Assembly: GCA_049291875.1 (NCBI GenBank)
Contig: JBATQE010000043.1
Span: 1 to 23,746 of the forward strand
Direction of reading: 5' to 3'
DNA length: 23,746 bases
Source of the DNA: CTSOIL-112 sp049291875
GTDB lineage: Bacteria > Pseudomonadota > Gammaproteobacteria > Burkholderiales > Burkholderiaceae
Part shown: piece after piece, positions 22,651 through 23,746 of the stretch
How positions within the stretch are numbered: position 1 is the stretch's first letter
How the letters are laid out: each line of letters begins with the position of its first letter
Translations under genes and position numbers: made by a program
The notes under the pieces: generated by a model
What the model was told of the DNA's origin: nothing
Databases searched by the model: none
Seen by the model: the letters and a program-made list of their open reading frames with translations, nothing else

Positions 22651-22854
22651 CTAAATCTTTGAATAACCCGCCTTCACTTGGCGGGTTATTTGTTCCTGCC
22701 AGTCGATGAACTCTGTCACCGTGAGCGCGTCAATCTGCGCCGCATTCCAACCAAACCACCACGCCATATCTGCCATAGACTGGCGCAATGTTTCAGGCTC
22801 AACGGCTATACCGTTAAGAACGAAACATCTCCTGTAATTGCTGATAATCCGCAA
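22651..22854 (-). CDS. Frameshifted tail assembly extension E' (GpE family)
   Basis: Corresponds to P2 E', made only as a fusion with E. The diagnostic GpE pattern is MADMAWWFGWNAAQIDALTVTEFIDWQEQ. The frame is +1 relative to E and is open from just after a stop in the distal part of E. There is no good independent start: only a TTG at 22854. With a +1 shift at the UUU codon 22825-22823 the fusion has 88 residues from E and 56 from E', 144 in all, nearly the P2 E+E' length as I recall it (142). E+E' proteins are tail chaperones that coat the tape measure before tube assembly. Confidence 0.85.
   Translation of the reverse strand: MRIISNYRRCFVLNGIAVEPETLRQSMADMAWWFGWNAAQIDALTVTEFIDWQEQITRQVKAGYSKI
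22662..22690 (+). terminator. Strong hairpin after the opposite-strand ORF
   Basis: AATAACCCGCC (22662-22672) pairs perfectly with GGCGGGTTATT (22680-22690) around a 7-base loop. On the plus strand TGTT follows, giving TTATTTGTT as a T-rich tail. It lies inside the last codons of E' on the minus strand, where it could also act on the tail transcript. Its position suits the small plus-strand ORF best. Confidence 0.6.
22814..22833 (-). promoter_or_regulatory. Putative +1 ribosomal frameshift signal joining E and E'
   Basis: Reading the minus strand: AGGAG (22833-22829), then AUG, then UUU (22825-22823), CGU, UCU and the E stop UAA (22816-22814). A +1 slip lets tRNA-Phe re-pair from UUU to UUC perfectly and enters the E' frame. 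The Shine-Dalgarno-like AGGAG sits three bases before the slip codon, the spacing used in the prfB +1 frameshift. The required direction (+1, or equivalently -2) follows from the two frames. Confidence 0.6.
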
Positions 22855-23086
22855 AGTGCAACAGGTCTAAATCTTCAGGCACAAGACCCGTCAACCGCGC
22901 GAGGATGTGCAGTTCGCGCAAAATATCGTTTGATACATTCGCCGCAGAGCGAACGTCACCGATGGTCAGGGCGCGCACGGTGAGTTTCTCAAGACGCGTG
23001 CCATCGCCCAAGGTGACGGGATGAATGAGGGTGATGTCGGTGGTCACGCCCAATTGGGCTTGGATGTTTTGTGCGGCGTTGGTCAT
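22814..23086 (-). CDS. Tail assembly protein E
   Basis: P2 E-type tail assembly chaperone, 90 residues. It begins with a short polar region, then TTDITLIHPVTLGDGTRLEKLTVRALTIGDVRSA, the pattern of the tail assembly family shared with Mu gp41, and ends in helices (DLLHFADYQQLQEMF). It is the zero-frame product; a fraction of ribosomes should shift into E'. The ATG at 23086 has TTTTAGGAGCAACC upstream, close to the leader of gene G. It is separated from FII by 116 bases containing a terminator hairpin and the repeated dyad element, so its expression is likely set separately from the abundant tube protein. Confidence 0.85.
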   Translation of the reverse strand: MTNAAQNIQAQLGVTTDITLIHPVTLGDGTRLEKLTVRALTIGDVRSAANVSNDILRELHILARLTGLVPEDLDLLHFADYQQLQEMFRS

Positions 23087-23104
23087 GGTTGCTCCTAAAA
23101 AGAC

Positions 23105-23140
23105 AATAAAAAATCACTCGGTAAATACACGAGTGATTTT
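23105..23140 (-). terminator. Terminator between FII and E
   Basis: AAAATCACTCG (23110-23120) pairs perfectly with CGAGTGATTTT (23130-23140) around a 9-base loop. On the minus strand the stem is followed by further T residues (TTTTTT then ATTG). It lies 62 bases past the FII stop and would end or reduce transcription after the abundant tube gene. Confidence 0.75.
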
Positions 23141-23193
23141 AGGGATGGAGCGGTTGAGTATCTTTTAATGCAGATTAAAAAAATCAGGCGATT
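23136..23193 (-). promoter_or_regulatory. Repeated dyad element after FII with -10-like hexamer
   Basis: Second copy of the element at 16394-16427: TTTTAAT (23163-23169), GCAG, ATTAAAA (23174-23180), plus the flank GATTTTTTT and CGCC. Exactly 21 bases after the dyad (minus strand) comes TAAAAT (23141-23136), the same distance as TAACAT in the other copy, and 12 of those 21 spacer bases agree. Transcription from here would start inside the loop of the terminator hairpin and so escape it. Confidence 0.5.
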
Positions 23194-23202
23194 TGCTCCA
23201 AG

Positions 23203-23691
23203 TTACGCGCCAATATTGCGCCGCATTTTTTCAAAGATGTCTTTGCCTTTGACACGGTAAATATTGTTCCACGGGTCAAGGTGCAGAATCTCGACACCAT
23301 CAACCACTTGGCGCAGGGACAGCACTTTGTATTTCACTGGGCGTTTTTGTGCGTCCTTCATATTCAACTCGCCCAGCTCGTTTTCGTGTGGCATGATGGT
23401 GATGAAGGTTGCCATCGGCACTTCCTCCACCAAGCCTGCCGAGCCGTAGCGGCGCAGGTTCGAGCGCAGCATGAGCGGTACGCCATTGAATGGGTTGAGC
23501 AGTAGTTCTTCGACTTCTGGATACACTGAGTTCCAAGTGATCTCGCCTTCCAACTCTTTGAGTTTACCGGGTAAGGAAATGGTCATGGCCATACCCAACG
23601 CGTCAGTTTCCTGCATATCCATTTGCAGACTCGGAAACTTGACCTCAGTGGCTTTACCGGCTTGGTTGTTACCGTTGTGTAACCCTCCCAC
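23203..23691 (-). CDS. Major tail tube protein FII, 5' end apparently missing
   Basis: P2 FII family tube protein. Seen: NGNNQAGKATEVKFPSL near the start, MTISLPGKLKELEGEITWNSV, and the family's C-terminal ending MRRNIG (P2 FII ends RRNIGL). The 162 residues begin abruptly at a GTG; relatives have roughly a dozen or more residues before the NG...GK motif, and an in-frame TGA sits three codons upstream of that GTG. No Shine-Dalgarno precedes it. The 55 bases to the window edge are AT-rich and not recognisably phage coding. So the gene is probably truncated or interrupted near 23690, perhaps by an insertion sequence, which would make this prophage tail defective. Family certain; intactness doubtful. 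Confidence 0.8.
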   Translation of the reverse strand: MGGLHNGNNQAGKATEVKFPSLQMDMQETDALGMAMTISLPGKLKELEGEITWNSVYPEVEELLLNPFNGVPLMLRSNLRRYGSAGLVEEVPMATFITIMPHENELGELNMKDAQKRPVKYKVLSLRQVVDGVEILHLDPWNNIYRVKGKDIFEKMRRNIGA

Positions 23692-23746
23692 TTTCAGTCA
23701 CACTGTAAATTAGAGTTTTGTGGTTTGTTAACTGTATCCAAATACT
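23692..23746. other. Non-coding edge beside truncated FII
   Basis: AT-rich bases with no frame continuing FII. In a P2-like operon the sheath gene FI should end close to the FII start, but nothing here resembles it. CCCTCCCACTTTCAGTCACA (23684-23703) might be the end of an inserted element, but the window stops before this can be judged. Confidence 0.3.

Noticed and set aside
1..23746. Neisseria or Pasteurellaceae DNA uptake words as a clue to the host
   Set aside because: Reading by eye I found no GCCGTCTGAA or AAGTGCGGT in either orientation, so they give no taxonomic support; I did not do an exhaustive count.

Overview
The window joins a stretch of ordinary bacterial chromosome (about 1-8790) to the tail end of a P2-like prophage (about 8960-23746). 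The chromosomal order PhoH-family protein, PrxQ/Bcp peroxiredoxin, Mth938-like protein and divergent alaA is one I associate with Betaproteobacteria (Burkholderiales/Neisseriales). The protein sequences fit that, but the genus cannot be named from the window. I saw no tRNA, rRNA, CRISPR array, integrase or transposase gene.

Chromosomal part. Position 1-390 is non-coding and full of short hairpins. On the minus strand a lipocalin lipoprotein gene (blc) is translationally coupled to tag (3-methyladenine DNA glycosylase I). Next, also on the minus strand, come a PIN-PhoH ATPase, a peroxiredoxin and an Mth938-domain protein. From an AT-rich divergent region alaA runs on the plus strand and ends at a clear terminator. 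It is followed by a carbon-nitrogen hydrolase and a stand-alone, divergent tryptophan synthase beta-like gene. Two copies of a small inverted-repeat element with variable cores lie at 1611-1694 and 8586-8673.

Prophage part. All recognised phage genes are on the minus strand, so transcription runs from the right edge leftwards. The order is tail tube FII, tail assembly E with frameshifted E', tape measure T, U, X, D, V, W, J, I, tail fibre H, fibre assembly G, a permuted papain-like protein, an HsdM-type N6-adenine methylase and a short HsdS-like protein. Most neighbours overlap or nearly touch, as in one late operon building a contractile tail (tube, tape measure, baseplate, fibre). The last three genes look like accessory cargo at the operon end. 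Capsid, sheath, lysis and integration genes are not in the window.

Points most worth a second look are: a prfB-like +1 frameshift signal joining E to E'; a 35-base element repeated after FII and after V, with a dyad and a -10-like hexamer in identical phase; a small membrane-protein ORF on the opposite strand with its own Shine-Dalgarno and terminator; an HsdM/half-HsdS pair without a restriction subunit, flanked by phased TGCA boxes; and an apparently missing N-terminus of the tail tube gene at the right edge.
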